A stretch of 64,000 nucleotides of DNA from NCEH01 sp043195195 (lineage in GTDB: Bacteria; Pseudomonadota; Alphaproteobacteria; Rhizobiales; Xanthobacteraceae). Below are positions 7,910-16,521 of this stretch, one piece after another. Within the stretch, counting starts at the first letter, position 1, and the number at the start of each line of letters is the position of its first letter. A model generated the notes under the pieces. The model saw only the letters and a list, made by a program, of their open reading frames with translations, ran no database searches and was not told where the DNA came from. Both the position numbers and the translations under genes were made by a program. Location of the stretch: positions 1-64,000 of the forward strand of contig NZ_JBAFWT010000015.1 of assembly GCF_043195195.1 (NCBI RefSeq), written 5' to 3'.

Positions 7910-8542
7910 TCATGGGGTTTCCTCCCGCGCGCGGCGGCGGCGGATGCGGATATAAAGCGCGCCATCGCCCCCGTGACGCCGGGCCGCAGCCTCGAAGCCC
8001 ACCACATAGGGCCGCATGGCCGCGTCGGCGAGCCATTGCGGCACCGCGCGACGCAGCACGCCGCGTTCCGGCGCGCCGGTGAGGAACGCGCTTTCCGGAT
8101 CGCCCTTGCCGGTGATGACTAAAATCAGGGAATGACCGGCGGCCTGCGCCTCGACGACGAACATCAGCAGACGGCGGTGGGCGGCGGCCTGGGTCAGCCC
8201 GTGCAGGTCCAGCCGGGCATCCACCTCGCCGCCCCGCGTGAGACGGCGCCGCACCTTGGGTTCAAGCACAGAGAGCGGCGGCGGGGCAGGCGCCTCCAAC
8301 GCGGGGCGCGCACCCACCCGGCCGGTGGGCTTGAGGATGCGCGCCTTGCGGGGACGGGCAGCGGCAGGTTCGGCCACAGGCACCATCTCGACCGCGACAA
8401 GGGCCAGGGGTGGCTCAACAATCGGAGGCGGCGGCACATGGGGGCGCGGCGCCGGGCGAAGGGGCGCGACCGAACGCACCACATGCTGCCAAAGGGTGCG
8501 CTCCTCCTCGTTCAGCAACCGTCTGCGTCCGCGCCGGCTCAT
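7910..8542 (-). CDS. Smr/MutS2-type domain protein
   Basis: 210 residues. A Pro/Arg-rich linker fills the first 100 or so and a Smr domain the last 100, with the signature LDLHG motif and the TGKGD loop. Smr domains act as nucleases or nucleic-acid-binding modules, alone or fused to MutS2. The ATG overlaps the TGA of mltA (ATGA), so expression is coupled. Stand-alone Smr proteins follow mltA in many alphaproteobacteria. Function in this setting is not established. Confidence 0.9.
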   Translation of the reverse strand: MSRRGRRRLLNEEERTLWQHVVRSVAPLRPAPRPHVPPPPIVEPPLALVAVEMVPVAEPAAARPRKARILKPTGRVGARPALEAPAPPPLSVLEPKVRRRLTRGGEVDARLDLHGLTQAAAHRRLLMFVVEAQAAGHSLILVITGKGDPESAFLTGAPERGVLRRAVPQWLADAAMRPYVVGFEAAARRHGGDGALYIRIRRRRAREETP

Positions 8543-10011
8543 GGCGTGGCTCGCACCGGCTGGAGGCGCGGCACCAAAAGCGTGAACGCGCCGGGATGGC
8601 GCAGACGCCCCGCCACCGCCGCTGCCGCATCGCCGGCGCCAAAGAAGATGTCCGCCCGCGCCGGGCCGACGATCGCAGATCCCGTATCCTGCGCGATCAT
8701 CAGCCGGCGGAACGGATCCTTCCGCGCCGCACCGGTGAGCGGCAGCGTGGCATCAATGAAGAAAGGGGTGCCGTAGGCGTGTAGCGCGCGGTCGACGGCG
8801 ATGGAGCGGCCTGCCGTCAGCGGCACGCCCTGCGCACCCAGCGCCCCGGCATCGCCGGCAAGCGGCACGGCGCGGAAAAACACGAACGAGCGATTTTCCC
8901 GCATCAGCGCCGCGCCGGCTTCGGGATCGCGCTCGATGAAGCTTCGGATGGCAGCCATGGACATGGCCTCGCGCGACACCAGGCCGCGCTGAATCAGCAA
9001 CCGGCCGACGGGCGTATAGGGATAGCCGTTGTGACCGTCATAATTGAGCCGCAGCGCCTTGCCGTCCGGCAGGCGGATGCGGGCCGACCCTTGGATCTGC
9101 ATGAAGAACAGGTCCACCGGATGGGCGATATAGGCAATCTCCAGACCGCGACCGGCCAGCGCGCCGTCGTCGATGGCCGCGCGGTCGTAATAAGGCACGA
9201 GCTGTTCGCCCGCGCGCCGCACCGCGCCACCCTTATTGCTGCCGGCCGGCCCGGTGGGGATCAGATCGCCGGGGCGGCCGTAGATGGGCACCTTGAACAC
9301 ATCGGTGGGAGAGAGGGCGCCATCCACCTCCGGCTCGTAATAGCCGGTGAGGAAGCCGGGCGGATTCTGAGCGGGGACAAGGGTGAAGGCGCGGAAATTG
9401 GCCTCGAAGAACAGCCGGGCCACGTCCGCGCGCGGCGCTTCCGGCGCCAGCGTGCGCACCAGGCGGCGGGCATTGTCGCAGGCGACCCTCAGGCCCGGCA
9501 CCAACGCCGGATTGTCAGGCGGGCCGACCTCGACCGGACGCGCGCGCAGCGCGCCGCAGCTCATAAGGAAGGTGGAGAAGGCCCTCGCCTGGTCGTCCAC
9601 GGCCCAGCCGGGAATACGGGCATAGGCGATGTTCTCCAGACGCGCGCCGGAAACATCCGGAGGCGAAACCGGCACGAAAGCCGGCAAGCCACCGGGGACG
9701 CCGGCCGCCGGAGCCGGCGTGGCGCCCAGCATGGCGGCAAGGACCAGCGCAGCGCGCAGCGCCCGAGGCAGGAGTTTGCAGGCCGCAGCGACCGGCTCCG
9801 CGTGAGAGGGAACTGTGCGCGACGGAAATTTGAAGGGAGGATGCACGACCGGGGCGCCCGTAGAGCTTTCCTCGGGACCCATTTGCCCGAGGGCCGGCTT
9901 ACCGATGCCCGCGATGGTCCCGCCCTCGCAGGCCCCGGCCAAATCTTCACCGGCCAAACCCTCGCTACTCGGGCCGGAGAAGCTGCGGAACGAGGGCCGC
10001 CGGGACGCCAT
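8539..10011 (-). CDS. mltA: membrane-bound lytic murein transglycosylase A
   Basis: MltA cleaves the peptidoglycan MurNAc-GlcNAc bond, releasing 1,6-anhydro products. The frame shows the MltA barrel (GYYEPEVDGAL, VPIYGRPGDL) and the C-terminal 3D-type domain with its Asp motif (AQDTGSAIVGPARADIFFG). The 490-residue frame starts eight bases after the Tim44-like gene. The first 70 or so residues look unlike the family, and a hydrophobic export segment (LRAALVLAAMLGATPAPAA) appears only at about residues 86-104. The true start may be internal, for example ATG near 9882, or the N-terminus may be extended. No lipobox Cys is evident near the export segment. Confidence 0.88.
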   Translation of the reverse strand: MASRRPSFRSFSGPSSEGLAGEDLAGACEGGTIAGIGKPALGQMGPEESSTGAPVVHPPFKFPSRTVPSHAEPVAAACKLLPRALRAALVLAAMLGATPAPAAGVPGGLPAFVPVSPPDVSGARLENIAYARIPGWAVDDQARAFSTFLMSCGALRARPVEVGPPDNPALVPGLRVACDNARRLVRTLAPEAPRADVARLFFEANFRAFTLVPAQNPPGFLTGYYEPEVDGALSPTDVFKVPIYGRPGDLIPTGPAGSNKGGAVRRAGEQLVPYYDRAAIDDGALAGRGLEIAYIAHPVDLFFMQIQGSARIRLPDGKALRLNYDGHNGYPYTPVGRLLIQRGLVSREAMSMAAIRSFIERDPEAGAALMRENRSFVFFRAVPLAGDAGALGAQGVPLTAGRSIAVDRALHAYGTPFFIDATLPLTGAARKDPFRRLMIAQDTGSAIVGPARADIFFGAGDAAAAVAGRLRHPGAFTLLVPRLQPVRATP

Positions 10012-10019
10012 GGGCGAAA

Positions 10020-10730
10020 TTACTGCGCCGCTTCGGTGGCGACCAGTTTCCAGTTGGGATCACGGGCGCCCAGGTCGCGCGCGAAGGTCCACACGTCGGT
10101 CACGTCGGATACGGTGTCCGCGCTGCCGTCGGCAACCGATCCGTCCTTGGCACGGGTCACCGAAATCAATTTCGACACGAAGCGTACCGTCACCTGCGCG
10201 GTGCGGCCGCGCACGTTGGCGTCCAGGAGATCCGCCGAATCAATCGAAACGAAGCGCGATTCCATGGTTTCGCCCCGGCTCTCCCGGTCGGTTATGGCGG
10301 CGATGAAGCCATCATAGACGTCCTTGGCGAGCAGGTCCTTCAACTGGCGGCGGTCGCCGTTGGCGAAGGCGAGCACGATCATCTCATAGGCGCCCTTGGC
10401 GCCGGAGAGGAATTGCTTGGCGTCAAAGTCCGGCTCGATGGCGACGATCTGGTCGAGCGCAGTCGCGACCGGCGACCCCTCGGTGGTGACGCCCTGCCAG
10501 CGAAAGCCGGGCGGGGTGTCGTCATTCACCGGCGCGCGCGCCGGCAAGTCGCCGGTTCGCTCCGGCAGGGACACGACATTGTCCGGCGCTGCCGGCGTCG
10601 GGCGCGCATCCCGCGAATAGGGGTCGTAGGGTGGCCGTTCCTTGCCGGTGCGCTGTCCGAGCACGGAGCGCAGGCGGAAGAAGATGAAGACCGCGAGGGC
10701 CAGGAAGATGATCGTGTAAATGTCGAGCAC
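10020..10730 (-). CDS. Tim44/TimA-like domain inner membrane protein
   Basis: 236 residues from GTG 10730; an in-frame ATG at 10763 would add 11 residues that look non-homologous. Starts with a membrane anchor (DIYTIIFLALAVFIFFRLRSVL), then a disordered linker, then a Tim44-like domain (about residues 95-235) related to the C-terminal domain of mitochondrial Tim44 and the ribosomal protein mL45. Bacterial members are inner-membrane proteins thought to contact peripheral partners. It leads the mltA-smr-xre run, a conserved alphaproteobacterial order. The fxsA/secB genes often found divergently upstream are absent. Confidence 0.88.
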   Translation of the reverse strand: MLDIYTIIFLALAVFIFFRLRSVLGQRTGKERPPYDPYSRDARPTPAAPDNVVSLPERTGDLPARAPVNDDTPPGFRWQGVTTEGSPVATALDQIVAIEPDFDAKQFLSGAKGAYEMIVLAFANGDRRQLKDLLAKDVYDGFIAAITDRESRGETMESRFVSIDSADLLDANVRGRTAQVTVRFVSKLISVTRAKDGSVADGSADTVSDVTDVWTFARDLGARDPNWKLVATEAAQ

Positions 10731-11186
10731 TGCGCTTCGCCATGCCTCCGGAGGCGCGGACAAACCGCCACCGCCTCGATTGCCGCCGCTTCAGGCCCCA
10801 CGCCATCCCGGGGGGATGACGAGCGGCCCAACCCTTGGACGCGACCCATCCTCGGCTTGAATGGATATCCCAACCGGGCGCGTTCCGAAACCCGCTCGTC
10901 GCCCACGCCGCAAGACGCAGGCCACGTTTCCCGTCTTTTCTATATGTACGTCGTCCCGACGCCACCGCCACCCCCCACGGCGGCACAGGATACGATTCAC
11001 CTTAGGGCAGCACTTGCCGCAACGCTACCCGTGCCACCGCGTCGCACATTCCGTTGACCGGTGTCGGAACGTCACTTAAGCTGTTTCAAACGATTAAAAG
11101 ACTTACGGGCGCCCCCAAAGGCCACGCCAATCAAGGCCGGGGACGCCGCAAAAAGGGGCCCAACGCCCCATACAGGGAGGAGACCT
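10731..11186. other. intergenic region with no convincing gene
   Basis: A 456-base gap between the divergent Tim44-like gene and tctC. No open frame here has plausible composition. It should hold the promoters of both flanking genes; a purine-rich AGGGAGGAG site just before 11187 serves tctC. No operator palindrome stood out by eye. Confidence 0.6.
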
Positions 11187-12155
11187 ATGAAACGCCTGCT
11201 CATCGCCGGGCTCAGCCTCGCGCTGTCCGCCATGCTCCCGCTCTCCGCCGCTAGGGCGGCCTATCCCGAACGGCCCATCACCCTGATCGTGCCCTGGGGC
11301 GCGGGCGGCGGCACGGACGCGGTCGCGCGCATCATCGGCTCGCTGATGGAGCGCGACCTCGGCCAGCCGGTGGCGGTGGTAAACCGCACCGGCGGGCAAG
11401 GCGTCGTCGGCCATCAGGCAATCGCCGATGCGCCTGCGGACGGTTACACCATCGGCTTGCTGACGGTGGAAATCGCCATGATGCACTGGGCCGGCCTGAC
11501 CAAGCTCGACCCCGGCTCCTATACCCCCATCGCCCTCGTGAACGAGGACGCAGCCGGCCTGCAGGTGCGCGCCGACGCGCCCTACAAGACCGCGCAGGAG
11601 GTGATCGACGACATCAAGAAGAATCCCGGCAAGTTCAAGGCCTCCGGCACCGGACAAGGCGGCATCTGGCATCTGGCCCTGGCCGGCATGCTGTCCTCGC
11701 TGAAGACCGACCCGGCAAGCGTTCCCTGGGTGCCGAGCGCAGGTGCGGCGCCGGGCCTGCAGGATCTCATGGCCGGAGGCGTCCAGATCGTCACCTGCTC
11801 GTTGCCCGAGGCCCGCTCGCTGATCGACGCCGGGCGGGTGAAGAGCCTCGCCGTCATGGCCAAGGAGCGCTCGAAGCTCATGCCCAACATCCCGACCTTG
11901 AAGGAAGCCACCGGCAGCGATTGGACCATCGGCGCCTGGCGCGGCATCGCCGGCCCCAAGGGCCTGCCCAAGGAGGTCTCCGACCGGCTCATCGCCTCGG
12001 TGAAGAAAGCCTATGAGAGCAAGGAATACCAGGAATTCCTCACCAATCGCGGATTTGGCGGAAAATGGGCCGAAGGGCCTGCGTTCGGCACCTTCATGGC
12101 GCAGAGCGACACCGCCCTAGGCGCGGTGATGAAGGAAGTGGGACTGGCGAAATAG
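11187..12155 (+). CDS. tctC: tripartite tricarboxylate transporter substrate-binding protein (TctC/Bug family)
   Basis: 322 residues with a Sec signal (to about residue 25) followed by the Bug-family opening YPERPITLIVPWGAGGGTD and the RTGGQGVVGHQAIADAPADGYT loop that wraps the ligand carboxylate. It delivers a carboxylated ligand to the TctBA membrane complex. ATG at 11187 is preceded by AGGGAGGAG. The tctB and tctA genes follow after a hairpin-rich 250-base gap, so all three parts of a secondary TTT transporter are present. The substrate cannot be deduced. No TctDE-type sensor pair is adjacent. Confidence 0.9.
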   Translation: MKRLLIAGLSLALSAMLPLSAARAAYPERPITLIVPWGAGGGTDAVARIIGSLMERDLGQPVAVVNRTGGQGVVGHQAIADAPADGYTIGLLTVEIAMMHWAGLTKLDPGSYTPIALVNEDAAGLQVRADAPYKTAQEVIDDIKKNPGKFKASGTGQGGIWHLALAGMLSSLKTDPASVPWVPSAGAAPGLQDLMAGGVQIVTCSLPEARSLIDAGRVKSLAVMAKERSKLMPNIPTLKEATGSDWTIGAWRGIAGPKGLPKEVSDRLIASVKKAYESKEYQEFLTNRGFGGKWAEGPAFGTFMAQSDTALGAVMKEVGLAK

Positions 12156-12202
12156 CGTCCTGTTCCTGAGCGGCGAGGTCCTTTCCTCCCCTCTCACCCC
12201 AA

Positions 12203-12290
12203 CCCTCTCCCCAGTGGGGAGAGGGGGCTCAAGGGCTTTTTTCCGCGCCGGCCGTGGCGCCGGATTCACCTCTCCCCGCCGGGGAGAGGT
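12203..12290. repeat. pair of CTCTCCCC...GGGGAGAG hairpin repeats
   Basis: Two perfect 10-bp inverted repeats with three-base loops, at 12203-12225 and 12268-12290, embedded in the C-rich context typical of short interspersed palindromes in Hyphomicrobiales genomes. They separate tctC from tctB and could act as a partial terminator or mRNA stabiliser that raises the binding protein over the membrane subunits. A related hairpin lies after tctA. Confidence 0.7.
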
Positions 12291-12405
12291 CGGCCGCACA
12301 GCGGACGGGTGAGGGGCACACCGGCCGCCGGCAAATGCGGAACAGCCTCGCCCCAAAGCGCGCGAACGCACCCCAACCGACTTGAGCGCACCTAAGGACT
12401 GCATC

Positions 12406-12870
12406 ATGCGCGTCAATGATTTGATCCTCGCCATCCTGGTGATGGTTGGAGCGGCCGCGTTGGCGGCTGCGGCTTCCACCTTGCCGCCGATACCGGGCCA
12501 GAAGTTCGGCGCCGATGTATTTCCAACGGCCATCTCGGGCGGTCTGTTCCTGTGCGGCCTCGTGCTGGCGGTGCAGAGTCTGCGCGCCGGAGCCGGGGCG
12601 GCATTTGCCCTCGGCTGGGCACGCGAGGCGTCGACGCTGCTGCGGGCCTGCGGCACGCTGGCGACGGTAGCGCTCTATATGGTGCTCGCGCCGCTGACAG
12701 GCTTCATCGTCGCCGCCACCCTCATGCTGCTCACCCTGTTCCTGATGCTGAAGGTGCGGCCGGTGGTGGCCGCCCCAGTGGCGATCATCGCGACGCTTTG
12801 CGTCTATTATTCCTTCGCCCACGGCCTGCGCGTCCCGCTGCCGCGCGGCCTCATCGAGGGCATGCTGTGA
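12406..12870 (+). CDS. tctB: tripartite tricarboxylate transporter small membrane subunit TctB
   Basis: 154 residues with four hydrophobic segments, the length and topology of the poorly conserved TctB subunit. A PGQKFGADVFPTAI segment after the first helix resembles the family. ATG at 12406 follows AAGGA. Its TGA overlaps the ATG of tctA (TGATG), so the two subunits are coupled. TctB pairs with TctA in the inner membrane; its exact role is unclear even in characterised systems. Confidence 0.88.
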   Translation: MRVNDLILAILVMVGAAALAAAASTLPPIPGQKFGADVFPTAISGGLFLCGLVLAVQSLRAGAGAAFALGWAREASTLLRACGTLATVALYMVLAPLTGFIVAATLMLLTLFLMLKVRPVVAAPVAIIATLCVYYSFAHGLRVPLPRGLIEGML

Positions 12871-14366
12871 TGGCCGCCATCGAAGCCGGCATCGGCCTCG
12901 TGCTGCATTGGCACGTCATCCTCACCATCTTCATCGCGGCGGCGTTCGGCTTGGTCGTCGGGGCAATTCCCGGCCTCACCGCCACCATGGCCATCGCACT
13001 GCTGGTGCCCATTACCTTCTTCATGGACCCCATCTCCGCCGTCGGCGCCATGATCTCCTGCTCGGCCATGGCGATCTTTGCGGGCGATATCCCAAGCACC
13101 CTCATGCGCATGCCGGGCACGCCGGCTTCGGCCGCCTATACCGACGAATGCTATGCCATGACGCGCAAGGGGCAGGCAGAAGTCGCGCTCGGAGCGAACG
13201 TGCTGTTCTCCGCCCTCGGCGGTCTGTTCGGCACGGCGGTACTGATCGTGTCCGCCCCGCTGCTGGCGGAGGTGGCGCTGGGCTTTTCCTCGTTCGAATA
13301 TTTCTGGCTGGCGCTGCTCGGGCTCACCTGCGCCATCTTCATCGGCTCGGGCTCGCCGGTGAAGGGGCTGATCTCCCTGTTCATCGGCCTGTTCGTCGCT
13401 TGCATCGGCCTCGACAATCCCGCCGGCATCCCGCGCTTCACCATGGGCAATACCGATCTGATGAGCGGGGTGGACTTCATCCCCGCCATGATCGGCCTGT
13501 TCGCAGTGTCCGAGGTGATCCGCGCCATGGCCTTGGGCGCCAAGGACTGGGAGGTGAAGCAGACCTCGCTCGGCAATCCGCTGCGCGGCTGGGGGGCCAT
13601 GTTCGTCAAATACTGGCCGCAACAGATCCGCGGCAACATCACCGGTACCGCCATCGGCATCCTGCCCGGCGCGGGGGCCGACATCGCGGCCTGGGTCTCC
13701 TATGCCATGAGCCGCAAATTCTCCAAGACCCCGGAGAAATTCGGCACGGGACACGTGGAGGGCATCATCGAGAGCACGTCCTCCAACAATGCCGCGCTCG
13801 CGGGCGCTTGGGTGCCGGCGCTGGTGTTCGGCATTCCCGGCGACAGCATCACCGCCATCGTCATCGGCGTGCTGTATCTGAAGGGCCTCAATCCCGGCCC
13901 GACGCTGTTCCTTAACAATCCAGAATCCATCTATGCGGTGTTCTTCATCTTCATCATCGCCAACCTCGCCATGATCCCGCTCGGGCTGGCGGCGCTGAAG
14001 GCGGGCACGGCACTGCTGAAAGTGCCGCGCCGCATCCTGATGCCGGTGATCCTGCTGTTCTGCGTGGTGGGCGCGTTCGCCGTGAATAATTCCATCTATG
14101 GCGTCGTGCTGATGCTGTTGTTCGGCGTGCTCGGCTTTTTCATGGAGGAGCACGACGTGCCGATCGCGCCCTGCGTGCTCGGCATCGTGCTCGGCAAGAT
14201 GCTCGAGGACAGTTTCGTGACCTCCATGATCAAGGCCGACGGCGACCTGCTGGCTTTCTTCTACCGACCCATCTCGGCCGGGCTGGGAATCGTCACCATC
14301 CTGGTGCTCCTGCTGCCGCTTTGGGGCGTGCTGAGCCGCCGACTGAGCGCAGCGCGCGCGGCGTGA
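12870..14366 (+). CDS. tctA: tripartite tricarboxylate transporter large permease TctA
   Basis: 498 residues and about a dozen membrane helices. Two family-typical glycine/proline loops are present: VVGAIPGLTATMAIALLVP near residue 30 and ITGTAIGILPGAGADIAAWVSY near residue 260, related by internal duplication. It is the ion-coupled translocator that receives ligand from TctC. The start overlaps the tctB stop. Length matches the usual 500 residues, so the gene looks intact. A CTCCCCGC...GCGGGGAG hairpin follows the stop. Confidence 0.92.
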   Translation: MAAIEAGIGLVLHWHVILTIFIAAAFGLVVGAIPGLTATMAIALLVPITFFMDPISAVGAMISCSAMAIFAGDIPSTLMRMPGTPASAAYTDECYAMTRKGQAEVALGANVLFSALGGLFGTAVLIVSAPLLAEVALGFSSFEYFWLALLGLTCAIFIGSGSPVKGLISLFIGLFVACIGLDNPAGIPRFTMGNTDLMSGVDFIPAMIGLFAVSEVIRAMALGAKDWEVKQTSLGNPLRGWGAMFVKYWPQQIRGNITGTAIGILPGAGADIAAWVSYAMSRKFSKTPEKFGTGHVEGIIESTSSNNAALAGAWVPALVFGIPGDSITAIVIGVLYLKGLNPGPTLFLNNPESIYAVFFIFIIANLAMIPLGLAALKAGTALLKVPRRILMPVILLFCVVGAFAVNNSIYGVVLMLLFGVLGFFMEEHDVPIAPCVLGIVLGKMLEDSFVTSMIKADGDLLAFFYRPISAGLGIVTILVLLLPLWGVLSRRLSAARAA

Positions 14367-14402
14367 GGCCGGGCGGACGCCTGACCCGCATTGTCCGCGC
14401 TC

Positions 14403-14429
14403 CTCCCCGCACCCCTGTGGCGCGGGGAG
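14403..14429. terminator. hairpin after tctA (terminator or interspersed palindrome)
   Basis: Perfect 8-bp arms CTCCCCGC / GCGGGGAG with an 11-base loop, followed by AATTT. It sits 36 bases after the tctA stop and before glk, and resembles the palindromes at 12203-12290. There is no strong T tract, so termination is only probable. Confidence 0.5.
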
Positions 14430-14521
14430 AATTTAAGCTTCGCCTTGATCCATTGCCTTGATTAGACCGGAAACGCCCCTCACTCGTAGGCACTTCGCCC
14501 TTCCCTAGCGATGGATGCTTG

Positions 14522-15472
14522 ATGCCTGAGACGCTGCTCCTCGCCGACATCGGCGGCACCTCCACGCGCATCGCCCGCGCCGGCACCGACGGCACGCTGT
14601 TCGACGTGCGGGTGGAGGCGAACGATTCCTACGCCAGCCTGGAGGATCTGTTCGGCGTCTACCTCGCCAACATCGGCGGCCCGCGCCCGCGCGTCGGCGT
14701 GTTTGCCGTCGCCGGACCGGTGGACGGCGACGAGGTGAAGCTTACCAATCGCGATTGGCGGTTCTCGCGTCCCGCCCTCGCCCGCACCCTTGGGCTTGAC
14801 GCCCTTGCAGTGCTGAACGATTTCGCCGCCCTGGCCCATGGGGTGGTCGGCCTCGGCGCGGACAGCCTCGTCACCGTCGGGACAGGCAAGGCCGTGGCGG
14901 GTGCGCCGATCCTGGTCTGCGGCCCCGGCACCGGGCTCGGCACTGCGCTCGTCCTGCCGCGCGGCGAGAGTTATGAGGTTTTGCCCGGCGAAGGCGGCCA
15001 TGTCCGGTTCGGCGCCGTCACCTCCGAAGAGGCGCGGGTGCTCGCCCATCTGGTGCAGGATCTCGGGCCGGTGAGCGTGGAACATGTGCTGTCCGGTGCC
15101 GGCCTGGTGCGGCTGCACCGCATCCTCGCCGGTGAGATCGCGACCTCCCACGCCATCATCGATGCCGCTTTGTCCGGCCAGCGCAATGAGCGCGAGACCT
15201 GCCACGTGTTCCTGCGCCTGCTGGGTCGGGTGGTGGGGGATTTCACCTTGCTCACCATGGCGCGCGGCGGCGTCTACATTTCCGGCGGTGTCGGCGCGGC
15301 GATGGCGCCGCTGTTCGCCGAGTCCCCGTTCCGCGCAGCGTTTGAGGATCATCCGCCCTATCAGGCGCGCCTCGCCGCCATTCCGGTGCGGGTCGTGGTG
15401 CACCCGACCCCCGGCCTTGCCGGCGCGGCGGAAGTTGCCCGGCGCTTGCTGGCCAGCCTGGTCACCGCCTGA
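14522..15472 (+). CDS. glk: glucokinase
   Basis: 316 residues of the bacterial Glk family (ATP + glucose to glucose 6-phosphate, cytoplasm). The N-terminal phosphate loop reads LLADIGGTSTRIARA, the sugar-site segment VLNDFAALAHG is near residue 100, and the ATP-site glycines CGPGTGLGTA follow near 140. EGGHVRFG and the C-terminal SGGVGAAM loop are also present. Start at ATG 14522; a TTG directly before it is also in frame. It stands alone and converges on the lysR remnant. Confident by family match. Confidence 0.93.
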   Translation: MPETLLLADIGGTSTRIARAGTDGTLFDVRVEANDSYASLEDLFGVYLANIGGPRPRVGVFAVAGPVDGDEVKLTNRDWRFSRPALARTLGLDALAVLNDFAALAHGVVGLGADSLVTVGTGKAVAGAPILVCGPGTGLGTALVLPRGESYEVLPGEGGHVRFGAVTSEEARVLAHLVQDLGPVSVEHVLSGAGLVRLHRILAGEIATSHAIIDAALSGQRNERETCHVFLRLLGRVVGDFTLLTMARGGVYISGGVGAAMAPLFAESPFRAAFEDHPPYQARLAAIPVRVVVHPTPGLAGAAEVARRLLASLVTA

Positions 15473-15501
15473 GCACCATGCATCCAAGCGGGCGGGCCCT
15501 T

Positions 15502-16379
15502 TCAGGCGCGCAGCGCCATCTGCCGCCAGCGCAGGAATTCATGCACGGTGGGCGACTGCTCCCGTCGCCGGTAGATCATATAGACATCGGCCACCAGCGC
15601 CGGCGCGATGGGCACGAACACCACGTCGTCGCTCGTGAAGGCGGCCGTGGAGGCGGGCACGAGAGACACTCCGAAGCCGGCCGCGATCAGACTTGGGATC
15701 GACTGGGAATCCACCACCTGCTGAGAAATTCTCGGCAGAAATCCCGCATCGACGCAGCAGCGCTGGAGATAGCGCGCGAATTCCGAGGAGTCGGGATGCA
15801 GCATCACATGCTCGTCCGCGCTTAATTCCGCGAGGCCGACCTGAACCCGGCCGGCAAGGCGATGGCCGCGCGGCAGGATCACCGAAATGGATTCGGGCCA
15901 CGCCAATGTGCTGGCGAGTTCTTCGCTGTCGGCAACGGAGCGGTTGAAGCTGATATCGGTACGCAGCTCCAGCACAGCTTTCACCTGTAGGGCCGGGGCC
16001 TGCTCATAAATCACCGTGCGCACGTCGGGCGCATGGCGCCGATAGGCCGAGAGCCATTGGGCGAGCCCCCCGCGCAGGATGGTCCCGGTCGCCCCGATGG
16101 CGATGGTGCCGCTGCGCCCGGCACCAATGGCCTTCACGTGCAGCCGCGTGCGAGCCGCCTGTTCCAGCAAGGCGCGGGCCTGCGCCTCCAGTTCCTGCCC
16201 GGCGGCGGTCAGTTCCACCCGTCGGCTGGTGCGGGTGAACAGCCGCGTGTCCAGCTCCGCCTCCAATTGGGCGATCTGCTGGGAGAGCGGGGGCTGGGAA
16301 ATGTTCAGCCGCGCCGCCGCCCGGGTAAGGACAGCTCCTCGGCGACCGCGAGAAAATAGCGAAGCTGGCGCAGATCCAT
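15502..16379 (-). pseudogene. LysR-family regulator broken by a single-base frameshift
   Basis: From ATG 16379 the frame gives a normal LysR opening (MDLRQLRYFLAVAEELS), then shifts near 16325-16330 and hits TGA. Adding one base there restores the recognition helix (TRAAARLNISQPPLSQQ) and joins it exactly, 38 codons in, to the intact effector-binding half encoded by 15502-16266. The effector domain is otherwise full and uninterrupted. So a one-base deletion (or an assembly error) inactivates the DNA-binding domain. The gene is divergent from an amino acid ABC operon and probably regulated it; the intergenic region keeps a LysR-type palindrome. Confidence 0.85.
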
Positions 16380-16388
16380 ATTCAAAAC

Positions 16389-16417
16389 ATATCGATTAAG
16401 TCCAACGATATATTGGA
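16389..16417. promoter_or_regulatory. candidate LysR operator: two overlapping palindromes
   Basis: ATATCG - 11 bases - CGATAT (16389-16411) is a perfect T-N11-A type inverted repeat, the classical LysR recognition architecture. A second repeat, TCCAA - 7 bases - TTGGA (16401-16417), overlaps its right half. It lies ten bases upstream of the frameshifted lysR start and about 105 bases before the ABC operon, where an autoregulating divergent activator would bind. Confidence 0.65.
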
Positions 16418-16521
16418 CCTATGCCTGTTGCGGCGCAACACTGCGTTTAATAACCGGGCACTGGCTGGCCTTGCGCAGCCCAAAGCACCGGTGGGGAATA
16501 CTCGCAAACAGGACCTTCCAG

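Noticed and set aside
12180..12330. CRISPR-like repeats
   Set aside because: Only two hairpins, unequal contexts, no regular spacers and no cas genes in the window.
12807..14153. 448-codon minus-strand frame
   Set aside because: His/Asp/Glu-rich complement of tctA; no protein family character.
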